Positions 15,777 through 24,663 of a stretch of DNA of 64,000 nucleotides are shown here, piece after piece. The stretch is taken from contig CACZBF010000004.1 in the NCBI GenBank assembly GCA_902779355.1, forward strand, positions 62,001 through 126,000. Reading direction: 5' to 3'. Both the position numbers and the translations under genes were made by a program. The notes beneath the pieces were generated by a model. It was given only the letters and a program-made list of their open reading frames with translations. It searched no databases and was not told the origin of the DNA. Within the stretch, counting starts at the first letter, position 1. Each line of letters starts with the position of its first letter. The stretch comes from an uncultured Lachnospiraceae bacterium. GTDB taxonomy: Bacteria > Bacillota > Clostridia > Lachnospirales > Lachnospiraceae.

Positions 15777-18575
15777 ATGGATGAGCAGAGAATCTACAGG
15801 AGAAAGAACGAGATGCTTCAGCGTGATCTGGACACTCTCACCACACACAAAATGCAAACCTATGAGCAGTTTAGGCAAAACCAATTCCGGGAAGCGGAAC
15901 AGGGGGGAGGTTTTGTGGCCATAGAGGAGCAGAAAGACAGGTTTTACTCGATGGATCGTGTGGAGGAGAATACACTCATGATCGACCGGCTCTTGAATAA
16001 TGCCAATCAACTCCAGCTTTCTACAGCGCAGCGCGAGGATCTGGGAATCCGAAGAAACCGCGTCAAAGATTTTGAACTTCTGAACAACAGGACGAAAGAA
16101 GATAGTAAGGAAATGAGACTGTTAAAGGAAGAAATCCGTAACTATGATCTACTGCTGTCCTGGACTCCGCATAACATTCAAGAGTGTATGCAATACTGTG
16201 CAATGGCGCAGCAGAAGTGCGAAGACGCAATCAAACGCTGCGATGACTATCTGGATAAGGGGAAGTCCCTCAAATTCTGGAAAAAAAATCGTAATGAACG
16301 CTATGATATGGTGAAGGAGACCAAAGAGCGCTATCTCAGGGATAAACAGAGATTTACGGATCTTCTGGAGAAACCTGATATGGAACAGCTTATGCGCAAC
16401 GGTGACACGATGCTGGATCTGATGAACTATGAAGCAATAAAAGAGCGCCATCAACAGGAACAGGAGCGCCAGCGTCAGGCAGAGGAAGAACAGCGGCGCA
16501 GAGAAGAAGATCGCAGGGCAGGAGAAGAACAGGCAGAGGGAGTCAATGGCTTTTTCGCCGGCGTGGAAGAGCAGCAGCAAAGAGAAGAAGAACGCAAGGA
16601 AATGGAAGAACAGGCAGAAGGTGTGAATGATCTTTTTGCGGATGCAGAGAAGCAGGTAAAAGAGCAGCAGGAACAGCAACAGCAGCAGGAGCAGCAGCAA
16701 CAACAGCAACAGCAGCAGGAGCAGCAACAACAGCAACAGCAACAGCAGCAGGAACAGCAACAACAGCAACAGCAAGAGGTCCTAAATCAGCAGGTACAGC
16801 AATTCGGACAGCAAGAACTGGACGCTATGGGGGAACCTGCTACAGCGGAAATGCAGGCTATCAAAACTGCGATCACAAATATTCAAGCGGAAATGAATAA
16901 GCCGATGCCGCCGATCAGTTGGACTGGGGACGTGACGCGTGATAGGAAAGCGGAACGGCATATACGCAAGACAGCATTGGATGATTTCTGTGTGAACATG
17001 GTCATGCAGTTCGCAAAATTATATCAAAGCATTGAGGCTTGTCTTAAGGGTAAGAAATATGGAGAAAATGAAGAATTAAAAGGGATGTTAGAGCATCTTC
17101 AGGAACAGACAAAAATGGATCGTGCTATGTTCAGGGATAAGGTTGTGACATATCGTTCCTGGCTTGCGGAGGATGAAGCAAGGGCAGCCGAAAAACATAC
17201 ATGGTGCGATGCGTGGAAATATGTCCGCAGTGAGTCTTATGATCTGGATAATAACAAGGACTTGAAGACCCAAAATACAGGTTCGGGTGCTTCGAATATT
17301 ATCGTGATCAATGATACAAAGAAGAATGAAAAAGTATATTTTCGTAAGGAAGAGGATGCAGGAGGATGGGATGCAGGACCGTTTGTTGAGAATATCATGG
17401 AAACGATACAAGCTGATATCAAATGCGAAGAAGATGAAAAAACCGCACTCAAAGATTTGTTTAACACATTATTCACTGATGATCTGATGCAGGAAGATAA
17501 ATTGGGTGACGACCTGAGTCTTGCTTTACAGGACTATCGTCTTGGTAATCCGGTTGAGAATATCACCAAGTTCACTGGGGAAGAGATGTGTACGGCAGAG
17601 TTTAAACGTACGGTTTTACGAGCCTCCGAGGAAACAAAAACGAGGATGGGAAAAGCTCTTTCTTTGTTTGCAAAAAAGGTTTTCCAGTGGAATTATTCCT
17701 ATGGAGAAGCAAAGATCGATCATGAAGATAACCTTACTATACGAAATGTTGCCACAAGCAGGTTGGCGCAGTTCTTAAAGATTGGATCCATGGTCAGTGA
17801 CTCGAGAACGGCTGTGATAAAAAAAGGGGGTCAGCATATCATCGGAAATGTGATGGAAGAATCGAGAGGCGATTCGATAAAAAAGAATAAGATATATACA
17901 TATTCGAACAAGGCTATTTCACAATCGTTTACGTTGCAGGTATTTGATTTGATCTGTGGACAGATAGACAGACATGATGGGAATTTCCATGTTATTACAA
18001 AGAAGGATGAAAATGGGCAAGAGGAGATCAAAAGCCTAAAGGCCATCGACAATGATATGGCATTCGGTGCTTTGGAATGGAGTGACATCATGCATGGACA
18101 AGATAATACACATTTTGCTGTGTTAAGTGCAAGTCATATCCGGGCAATGCCGATCGCCCTGATCAATCGGATCCTCTTGATGAAACGAGAGTATTTGGAA
18201 GAATTACTTGGAGATATATTGAGTTCCCACTACATCAAACCCCTTATGGATCGGGTGAAAGGTATTCAAGAGGCTATCGTAACCTATGCAGAAAAACCTG
18301 ACTCCGGACTTAAAATAGAAAACGGGGTGGCAAAGTTCACCGGAGAAGATGCGGATGACACATTGCGGATGTTGAAAGCAACAAAGGCATATAAGGAAGA
18401 CCTGATTAAAAATAAAGAAAAAGTCACCTCGATAGATGGTGGAATATATAGTCCTTCAAGTGAGCACGGGAGGTCATTGATCGATTGGAAAAGCCTGACC
18501 ATTGAGCAGCTTGACGAGCGGATAAAGGCAAGGAGAATGGGTGGGAAAATCGATCCGGAGGAGAATCAGGCGTGA
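15777..18575 (+). CDS. Large array protein 3: shared module, poly-Q linker, kinase-like domain
   Basis: A 932-aa protein. The N-terminal module has ENTLMIDRLLNNA, DLGIRRNRVKDFELLN and GKSLKFWKKNRNERY. Residues ~220-345 are a charged, then almost pure Gln/Glu stretch encoded by CAG/CAA/GAG codons (16658-16780), which is very unusual in bacteria. The C-terminal domain is close to that of array protein 2: HTWCDAWKYVR, GSGASNIIVI, KVYFRKEEDAGG, RNVATSRLAQFL, CGQIDRHDGN (Asp731) and AIDNDMAFG (Asp758). The putative catalytic and metal residues are all kept. RBS aggaggaaaa. The next array gene starts 18 bp after its stop, so the two are cotranscribed. Confidence 0.7.
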   Translation: MDEQRIYRRKNEMLQRDLDTLTTHKMQTYEQFRQNQFREAEQGGGFVAIEEQKDRFYSMDRVEENTLMIDRLLNNANQLQLSTAQREDLGIRRNRVKDFELLNNRTKEDSKEMRLLKEEIRNYDLLLSWTPHNIQECMQYCAMAQQKCEDAIKRCDDYLDKGKSLKFWKKNRNERYDMVKETKERYLRDKQRFTDLLEKPDMEQLMRNGDTMLDLMNYEAIKERHQQEQERQRQAEEEQRRREEDRRAGEEQAEGVNGFFAGVEEQQQREEERKEMEEQAEGVNDLFADAEKQVKEQQEQQQQQEQQQQQQQQQEQQQQQQQQQQEQQQQQQQEVLNQQVQQFGQQELDAMGEPATAEMQAIKTAITNIQAEMNKPMPPISWTGDVTRDRKAERHIRKTALDDFCVNMVMQFAKLYQSIEACLKGKKYGENEELKGMLEHLQEQTKMDRAMFRDKVVTYRSWLAEDEARAAEKHTWCDAWKYVRSESYDLDNNKDLKTQNTGSGASNIIVINDTKKNEKVYFRKEEDAGGWDAGPFVENIMETIQADIKCEEDEKTALKDLFNTLFTDDLMQEDKLGDDLSLALQDYRLGNPVENITKFTGEEMCTAEFKRTVLRASEETKTRMGKALSLFAKKVFQWNYSYGEAKIDHEDNLTIRNVATSRLAQFLKIGSMVSDSRTAVIKKGGQHIIGNVMEESRGDSIKKNKIYTYSNKAISQSFTLQVFDLICGQIDRHDGNFHVITKKDENGQEEIKSLKAIDNDMAFGALEWSDIMHGQDNTHFAVLSASHIRAMPIALINRILLMKREYLEELLGDILSSHYIKPLMDRVKGIQEAIVTYAEKPDSGLKIENGVAKFTGEDADDTLRMLKATKAYKEDLIKNKEKVTSIDGGIYSPSSEHGRSLIDWKSLTIEQLDERIKARRMGGKIDPEENQA

Positions 18576-18593
18576 ATCTGAAAAGAAAAAGGC

Positions 18594-20975
18594 ATGGATG
18601 AGAACAAGAACGCTCGCAAAAAGAACAGGGACAGTGAGGATCATAAGGACAGAATGCTGGATACTCTTGCGGAGATCACTGCATCGAAGGTGAAGACCTA
18701 CGTTGAGATTCAGCAGCAGAAAGAGCAGCTTTATTCGACGGATCATATAAAGGGAAATGTTCTCATGATCGATGAGCTTATGGATCATGCCGAGAACCTC
18801 CAGCTTACAGGGGCGCAGAAGGAAGATCTGAGTATCCGGCGAAACAGGATCAAAGATTTTGAACTTCTGAACGACAGGGCAAAAGAAGACAGTGACAAGA
18901 TGACGCAGGTAAAAGAAGCGATCCGTCAATACGAACTGCTGCTGTCTATGGCGCCAAATTCGCGCGAGGAGTATCAGGCCTTTTGCATGCTGGCGGAGAA
19001 GAAATGCGATGATGTGATCAGGAACTGCAATGAATATCTGGACAGCGGAAAGTCTCTGAAATTCTGGAAAGGGGAACGAAATGATCGTTTCCAGAAGGTG
19101 GGAGAAGCGAAAGAGCGTTTTTTGAAGGAAAAGGATGTTTTTTCGGCACTATCTGAGTTGACGGATATCGAAAAGTTTTTGCGTAATGGTGACACACTGC
19201 TCGATCTGCTGAACCTTGAAGCGATCAATGAGCGCCTGGCGGCGTACGGAAAGAAAGAAACGGAAGCACTGACCGTTGCTGAAACGCCGGAAATAAGCGA
19301 TGTCAAAGAGATGATCACTCAGATTCGGAAAGAGATGGCAAAACCGATGCCCGGGGTTACTGTGACACAGGATCAAACGGCAGATCGGATGATGGAATTG
19401 TTTGCCGGATTGTTTCAAAGGATTGATGATTGCCTGAAAAAAGGCAGGGGTGAAGGATATGCAAAGAATGAGGCATTAAAAGACATTCTGGCGAAACTCA
19501 GGAACCGGACGAAAGAGGATCGTGCCGCGTTTTTGGATCAGCTTGTGTCATATCGCTCCTGGCTCTGTGAGAATGAGGAGGAGGCTGCCAAAGAGCATAC
19601 ATGGTGTGATGCATGGAACTATGTCCGCAGCGTGGAGTATGATCTGGAGGCCGAAAACAATGGACTGGAGGTCAAAGGATCGGGAGCGGGTGCTTCGGCT
19701 CTTATCGCGATCAGGAATACCAGGAAGAGGGAGACTGTTTATTTTCACAAGGAAGAGAATGCCGGAGGATCTGACGCGGATGTTTTGGTTGAGCACTTTA
19801 TGCGATCCATAGACAAAGACCTCAACTGTGAAGAGAATGTGAAAGAGGTACTTCGGTTTTTATTCAGGTCCATCCTGACGCAAAAGGTGATAGATGACAG
19901 CGCTGCAATGGATCGTCTGCAATGGGAACTGCATACTTTTCGTAAGCAGGGGGGATACGAACAGAACATGGCGACCTATATCCGGACCGAAATGTGTACG
20001 CCGGAAGTGAAAAGCCTGATCAATAAGGCTGGCACGACAAAAGAAACCAAAGAAGCAATGGGTAAGGCGCTGTCTTTATTTGCACAAAAGGTTTTTCAGT
20101 GGAGTGAATCGACAAATTCCGCGAAGATCGAGCCGGATCAAAGCCTCTCGAACCGAAATGTTGCCACAAGCAGGGTAGCCTCCCTTCTCGGGATCAGTTC
20201 CATGGTCAGTGAAACCAGAACCGCAGTGGTCAAAATGGATGGGAAAAAGATCAAAGGGACTGCGGTGGAAAATTCGCGGGGGAAAGATATCCGTACGATA
20301 GACAAAGAATGGAGTTATTCCGACCAGGCGATCGCACAATCGTTCACATTACAGGTTTTCGATATGCTCTGCGGACAGATTGACAGGCATCGGGGAAATT
20401 TTCTTGTCACTACGAAAAAACAGGATGGACAAACGGTGGTCAAGAGCATCAAGGCGATCAACAATGAGATGGCGTTCGGGAGGTTGAACTGGACACAGAT
20501 CAGGAACGGATACAAAAGGATCAGCCCGCTTACTGCATATCATGTTCGCACGATTCCGATCGATGTGATCAACCGGATCCTTTCGTTGAAGCCGGAGTTT
20601 TTGGAGGAGATGCTTGGGGACCTGCTGGATCATACATACATGGAAAGCATGCAGGATCGGTTGAAAGGGATTCAGAAAGCGATCATGCAATATGCAGAGG
20701 GACCGGATGCCGGCTTGATCATAAAAGAAAACGGGGAAGCCGAATTTACGGGTGACGATGCGGATGATACCTTGCGAATGCTGAAAGCAGTAAAACAGCT
20801 CCGGGAAGATCTCCATACAGATGAAGATCACATCAAAAGGATCGATGGAAAAAAAGTGGTGATCGAATATAACGCGCACACGTGGAAGTCCCTGCTTCTT
20901 TTTAGGCACTTTCAGGAAGGGGAACTGGATCGTCGGATAGAGGAAAGAAAAAAGGACCTGCATAGGAATAAGTAA
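18594..20975 (+). CDS. Large array protein 4: shortest kinase-like member, no linker
   Basis: A 793-aa protein. The shared module (ENLQLTGAQKEDLSIRRNR, GKSLKFWKGERNDR) runs almost directly into the C-terminal domain without a Q-rich linker, which explains the shorter length. The domain has HTWCDAWNYVR, GAGASALIAI, TVYFHKEENAGG, RNVATSRVASLLG and CGQIDRHRGN (Asp597). The metal-binding motif reads AINNEMAFG, with Asn623 where proteins 2 and 3 have Asp. It may therefore be a pseudokinase or have altered metal use. The RBS is weak, so translation may depend on coupling with the gene 18 bp upstream. Confidence 0.68.
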   Translation: MDENKNARKKNRDSEDHKDRMLDTLAEITASKVKTYVEIQQQKEQLYSTDHIKGNVLMIDELMDHAENLQLTGAQKEDLSIRRNRIKDFELLNDRAKEDSDKMTQVKEAIRQYELLLSMAPNSREEYQAFCMLAEKKCDDVIRNCNEYLDSGKSLKFWKGERNDRFQKVGEAKERFLKEKDVFSALSELTDIEKFLRNGDTLLDLLNLEAINERLAAYGKKETEALTVAETPEISDVKEMITQIRKEMAKPMPGVTVTQDQTADRMMELFAGLFQRIDDCLKKGRGEGYAKNEALKDILAKLRNRTKEDRAAFLDQLVSYRSWLCENEEEAAKEHTWCDAWNYVRSVEYDLEAENNGLEVKGSGAGASALIAIRNTRKRETVYFHKEENAGGSDADVLVEHFMRSIDKDLNCEENVKEVLRFLFRSILTQKVIDDSAAMDRLQWELHTFRKQGGYEQNMATYIRTEMCTPEVKSLINKAGTTKETKEAMGKALSLFAQKVFQWSESTNSAKIEPDQSLSNRNVATSRVASLLGISSMVSETRTAVVKMDGKKIKGTAVENSRGKDIRTIDKEWSYSDQAIAQSFTLQVFDMLCGQIDRHRGNFLVTTKKQDGQTVVKSIKAINNEMAFGRLNWTQIRNGYKRISPLTAYHVRTIPIDVINRILSLKPEFLEEMLGDLLDHTYMESMQDRLKGIQKAIMQYAEGPDAGLIIKENGEAEFTGDDADDTLRMLKAVKQLREDLHTDEDHIKRIDGKKVVIEYNAHTWKSLLLFRHFQEGELDRRIEERKKDLHRNK

Positions 20976-21017
20976 GAGGCGTATTATCAAAGAATCAAAC
21001 AGAGGGAGGAAACAATT

Positions 21018-23993
21018 ATGGATGAGATGAATAAAAGCCGCATGAGGAGCAACGCTTTTGCACTGAACGAAAAGCAATCTCAGCTACAGCGTGATCTTTT
21101 TTCTGTCACACGCAAACAAATGAATCCTCTTTTTCTGGAGAATCAGTCACAGGAGGTTGATTTCAGATTTGTACAGATCGAGGATGTTTCAGAACAGCAG
21201 GTAGCGGCTGATACATTAAAGATCAACCGGCTTTTGGAGAATGCCGCAGATCTTCATCTGAGTGCCGCACAGCAGAAAGATCTTGAGATCCGGCGCAATC
21301 GGAATCTGGATTTTGAGCTTGTCAACGATCAGTCAAAGTCGAAAGACAGTGACGAGATGAAGGCGGTAAAGGATGATATTCGTGCATATGAGAAAGCACT
21401 GTACAGGTCTGCCGAAACGGATGAAAAGCGTCAGGAGATGATTGCTGATGCGATCTCACATTGTCAGAAGACGATCTTTGATTGCAATACCTATCTGAAA
21501 AAGGGGAAATCCTTCTTTTTCTGGAGACAGGGTCGTCATGATCAGGTCGCAGCGGCAAAAGAGCGGTTTCAAAAAGACTACGACACCCTCTTAAAGCTCT
21601 TCGAAGCGTCTGATACGATGAAAACAGGTTTTCGTGCCACTGACAGGCTGATCGACCTGATGAATGTGGAAGCGGTCAATGAACGCGTATCCCAGCAGGC
21701 TGTGGAGGAGGCTGAAGAGGATCTGCAGCTGGACGAAGAACTGAAGCAAATGGAAGAAGAACTGGATGATCGCGAGAAATGGGAAGAGCGCGCGGAGAAC
21801 GTGAATGAGTTTTTCGCTGGTGCGGAGGAACAGGCAGAGGATCAGCTTCTGGATGAGGAACTGAAGCAACTGGAGGAGGAGCTGAACGACCATGAGGAGG
21901 GGTATCAGCAGGCAGAGGGTGTCAAAGACCTTTTTACAGCTGAGGAAAAGAGGCAGCAAAGAGAAGAGAAAGGCCAGTCCGGGGAAAGTTGGGCAGAGAA
22001 TGTAGATGATTATTTCACAGAGGTGGAGAAGCAGCAGAAACTGGATGAATGGTTTCGCGGAGTGAAAGACCGCATACATTGGGATTTACAGATGGAACAG
22101 GAGGCGCAGGATGTAAATGAATTTTTTGACCGTGAAGAAACGCGGCAGCGAAGAGAAGAAAAACGTCAGGCGGGAGAAAACCAGGCGGAGAATGTGAACG
22201 AGTTTTTTGCCGGAGTGGAAAAACAGCGGCTTAGAGAAGAAGGAGAAAAGCGCGGAGAGGAAACGCGACAGCGCAGAAGAGAAAACAGGCAGGCAAATGA
22301 GCAGTCGGCAGAAAAGCGGGCAGAGAATGTGAATGAATTTTTTGCCGGAGAGGAAACGCGGCAGCGCAGAAGAAAAAACAGGCAAGAAAGAGGGCAATCG
22401 GGAGAAAATCAGGCAGAAGGTGTGAACAACTTTTTCACTGCTGAGGAAAAGAGACTGCAGAGAGAAGAGAAAGGTCAGTCCGGGGAAAATTGGGCAGAGA
22501 ATGTAGATGATTATTTTACCGAGGTGGAGAAGCAGCAGAAACTGGATGAATGGTTTCGCGGAGTGAAAGACCGCATACATTGGGATTTACAGATGGAACA
22601 AGTGGCGGAGGATGTGAATGCATTTTTCGAAGACGTGGAAGAGCAGCAGCGCCAGGAGGAGGAAGCTCGACAGGCTGAAGAGCAGCAGCAGATCCACACC
22701 GTTTCTTATGACCTGGATGAGAAAAACAGTGGATTGGAAACCCAAACCATAGCAGCAGGTGCTTCCATGGTTACGGTGATCAAGGATACAAAGACGAAAC
22801 AAAAGGTTTATTTCCGTCAGGGAGAGAACGCAGGAGGATGGAATTCGGAGGAACTGGTGAAAAACTTTATGGAGTCCATCAAAGGAGAAATCCAGCTCAG
22901 CGATGCCATGAAGGAGAATCTTATGAAGGCGTTTGGTGATCTGATGCCCCAGCAGTTACTGGATCGGATCAGGAAAGCATACACCGAGCAGAATGAAAAA
23001 GAACTGAAAGGTGCGATAGACCAACTGGACGGTTATGGAATGAGTGCATATCGGAGCAGTAATTTCAAACGAAATATAGATTCGTTTGTTCAGAGTGCGA
23101 ATTGTCCCGGATTACTCAAAGAGGTGTACCGGGATGCGACCGAAAAAGTCAGAACAGAGATAGGAAAAGCGTTTACCCTATTTGCACGAAAGCAGTTCCA
23201 GTGGAGTTATTCGGTTGGCTCCGCGGGAATCGATCCGGAACAGAGCCTTACAGACCGGAGTGTTGCCACAAGCAAGTTGGCCGGTCTGCTCGGGATTGGT
23301 TCCATGGTCAGCGATTCCGGCACGGCAGTGATCAAAAAGGATGGAAAAGAGATCACGGGAAATGTGACCGAGGACGCAGGTGGAAAAACCATCGATCGTA
23401 TGAAGGGTACGTGGAGCTACTCTGATAAGGCCATCGGGCAAGCGTATACGTTGCAGGTCTTTGATATGATATGCGGTCAGATCGACCGGCATCATGAGAA
23501 TTACCGTATCATCGAAAAGAACCAGAATGTGGACAGCATCAAGGCAGTCAACAACGAAATGTCCTTCGGAAAGCTGACCTGGGAAAAGATCGCAGCAGGG
23601 TACGAAAACATCTCGCCGCTTACGGAAAGTCATGTGCGCGCAATGCCCATCGCGGTAATCAACCAGATCCTTTCTCTGGATGAAAAGGCTTTGCAGGATG
23701 CCCTTGGTGATGTATTGGACAATGACAGCATGCATTATTTGCTTGATCGGCTTGCAGGTGTACAAAAAAGCATCGTGGAATATGCAAAAAACGGTAAAGC
23801 CGGACTTCAACTAAGCAAAGACGGAAAGACAGCCGAGTTTACGGGAGAAGATCAGGATGACACGCTGCGGATGCTGAAAGCGGTGAAGAAGGAAAGAGGT
23901 GCCCGCACCATGATCTGGTGGGATAACCTTACGGAAAAAACGCTTGATGAGAAGATTGAGACGAGGAAAAAAGAGCTGGCGCGGAAAGAATAA
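21018..23993 (+). CDS. Large array protein 5: shared module, repeat-built linker, kinase-like domain
   Basis: A 991-aa protein. The N-terminal module is closest to array protein 1 (MDEMN start, KDLEIRRNRNLDFELVN). Residues ~230-560 are made of repeated acidic/basic helical units containing ENVNEFFAGVEKQ or close variants. They include a 162-bp segment present twice (21939-22100 and 22440-22601). The C-terminal domain keeps IAAGASMVTVI, KVYFRQGENAGG, RSVATSKLAGLLG and CGQIDRHHEN (Asp823) but has AVNNEMSFG, with Asn845 for the expected Asp. It lacks the HTWCDAW block of its relatives. RBS gggagg. It is the last array gene. Confidence 0.68.
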   Translation: MDEMNKSRMRSNAFALNEKQSQLQRDLFSVTRKQMNPLFLENQSQEVDFRFVQIEDVSEQQVAADTLKINRLLENAADLHLSAAQQKDLEIRRNRNLDFELVNDQSKSKDSDEMKAVKDDIRAYEKALYRSAETDEKRQEMIADAISHCQKTIFDCNTYLKKGKSFFFWRQGRHDQVAAAKERFQKDYDTLLKLFEASDTMKTGFRATDRLIDLMNVEAVNERVSQQAVEEAEEDLQLDEELKQMEEELDDREKWEERAENVNEFFAGAEEQAEDQLLDEELKQLEEELNDHEEGYQQAEGVKDLFTAEEKRQQREEKGQSGESWAENVDDYFTEVEKQQKLDEWFRGVKDRIHWDLQMEQEAQDVNEFFDREETRQRREEKRQAGENQAENVNEFFAGVEKQRLREEGEKRGEETRQRRRENRQANEQSAEKRAENVNEFFAGEETRQRRRKNRQERGQSGENQAEGVNNFFTAEEKRLQREEKGQSGENWAENVDDYFTEVEKQQKLDEWFRGVKDRIHWDLQMEQVAEDVNAFFEDVEEQQRQEEEARQAEEQQQIHTVSYDLDEKNSGLETQTIAAGASMVTVIKDTKTKQKVYFRQGENAGGWNSEELVKNFMESIKGEIQLSDAMKENLMKAFGDLMPQQLLDRIRKAYTEQNEKELKGAIDQLDGYGMSAYRSSNFKRNIDSFVQSANCPGLLKEVYRDATEKVRTEIGKAFTLFARKQFQWSYSVGSAGIDPEQSLTDRSVATSKLAGLLGIGSMVSDSGTAVIKKDGKEITGNVTEDAGGKTIDRMKGTWSYSDKAIGQAYTLQVFDMICGQIDRHHENYRIIEKNQNVDSIKAVNNEMSFGKLTWEKIAAGYENISPLTESHVRAMPIAVINQILSLDEKALQDALGDVLDNDSMHYLLDRLAGVQKSIVEYAKNGKAGLQLSKDGKTAEFTGEDQDDTLRMLKAVKKERGARTMIWWDNLTEKTLDEKIETRKKELARKE
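21939..22100 (+). repeat. In-frame long direct repeat, copy 1
   Basis: About 162 bp, nearly identical to 22440-22601, offset by 501 bp (167 codons). It encodes the linker unit with WAENVDDYFTEVEKQQKL. Confidence 0.8.
22440..22601 (+). repeat. In-frame long direct repeat, copy 2
   Basis: Second copy of the unit at 21939-22100, in the same reading frame. The few differences are scattered, which indicates a recent internal duplication or gene conversion. Confidence 0.8.
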
Positions 23994-24062
23994 AGTCTGC
24001 AAATAAACAGTCAGGAGGACAGATTTCTTGATTGAATGGGATCCTCAAGCGTAACATCGCAT

Positions 24063-24509
24063 TTATGCAGAGGGCCGGGAAGAGAGGTAGATCGTCACAG
24101 GACCGTCATTGACGGAGGAAACCATCATATCTGCACCGAATGTGCCGGTTTGGACGGGGAAGCCCGCAGACCGGCATTTTTCGGTCACACGTTCATACAG
24201 CGGGATTGCCTTTTCCGGCCTGGCCGCATCGGAAAAGCCGGGGCGTCTGGATCTGACATCCGCATAGAGTGTGAACTGGCTGACAATCAATATTTCTGCA
24301 CCGGCATCTTTCGGACTGACATTCATTTTTCCTTCCTCATCGGAAAAGACACGCAATCCCGTAATCCGGTCTGCGATCTTGTCCGCATCTTCTTCGATAT
24401 CGTCTTTATGGACGCCGAGTAAAACGAGAAATCCTTTCCCGATCCGCGCGGTTTCTTTTCCGTCGATAGATACGGCAGCTTCTGTGACTCTGGTTACGAT
24501 CGCTCTCAT
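24063..24509 (-). CDS. dtd: D-aminoacyl-tRNA deacylase
   Basis: A 148-aa protein of full family length. It hydrolyses D-aminoacyl-tRNA and glycyl-tRNA(Ala), recycling mischarged tRNA in the cytoplasm. The two active-site signatures are clear: SQFTLYADV (with Ser-Gln) and the C-terminal NDGPVTIYL (Gly-Pro motif variant). The N-terminus MRAIVTRVTEAAVSIDGK is typical. RBS aaggag lies upstream of the ATG. It is a single gene with its own promoter, convergent with the array operon. Confidence 0.95.
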   Translation of the reverse strand: MRAIVTRVTEAAVSIDGKETARIGKGFLVLLGVHKDDIEEDADKIADRITGLRVFSDEEGKMNVSPKDAGAEILIVSQFTLYADVRSRRPGFSDAARPEKAIPLYERVTEKCRSAGFPVQTGTFGADMMVSSVNDGPVTIYLSSRPSA

Positions 24510-24546
24510 GGGGACTCCTTCCTGATGCCTTTTTTATATGTCTGAC

Positions 24547-24575
24547 ATCATACAGGATTTTTTCGCTATTTTCAA
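24547..24575 (-). promoter_or_regulatory. Promoter of dtd
   Basis: On the minus strand TTGAAA (24570-24575) and TATGAT (24547-24552) are separated by exactly 17 bp, about 40 nt before the dtd start. Confidence 0.6.
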
Positions 24576-24618
24576 CGGGTTCTTTCCCTTGCAACGGGTG
24601 GCGTGATCGCCTCATTTT

Positions 24619-24627
24619 TGCTATAAT
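24619..24627 (+). promoter_or_regulatory. Extended -10 promoter of the HD-GYP gene
   Basis: TGCTATAAT at 24619-24627 is an extended -10 element. It lies immediately before an in-frame GTG, so translation should start further down, at 24664. There is no good -35 box. Confidence 0.5.
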
Positions 24628-24663
24628 GTGATGCGGATAACGGATGAAAAGGAATACGATCCT

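Noticed and set aside
11483-16775. Long antisense frames rich in Leu opposite the Q-rich linkers
   Set aside because: They are the reverse reading of CAG/CAA repeats (CTG/TTG), have no RBS and overlap well-supported genes.
16658-16780. CRISPR-like or tandem repeat array
   Set aside because: The repetition comes from CAG/CAA codons of a poly-Gln linker; there are no spacers or constant repeat units.
10874-23993. Calling the array proteins HipA toxins of a toxin-antitoxin system
   Set aside because: The proteins are twice the usual HipA length and there is no HipB-type DNA-binding antitoxin beside any of them. Only the catalytic-loop motif pattern is shared.
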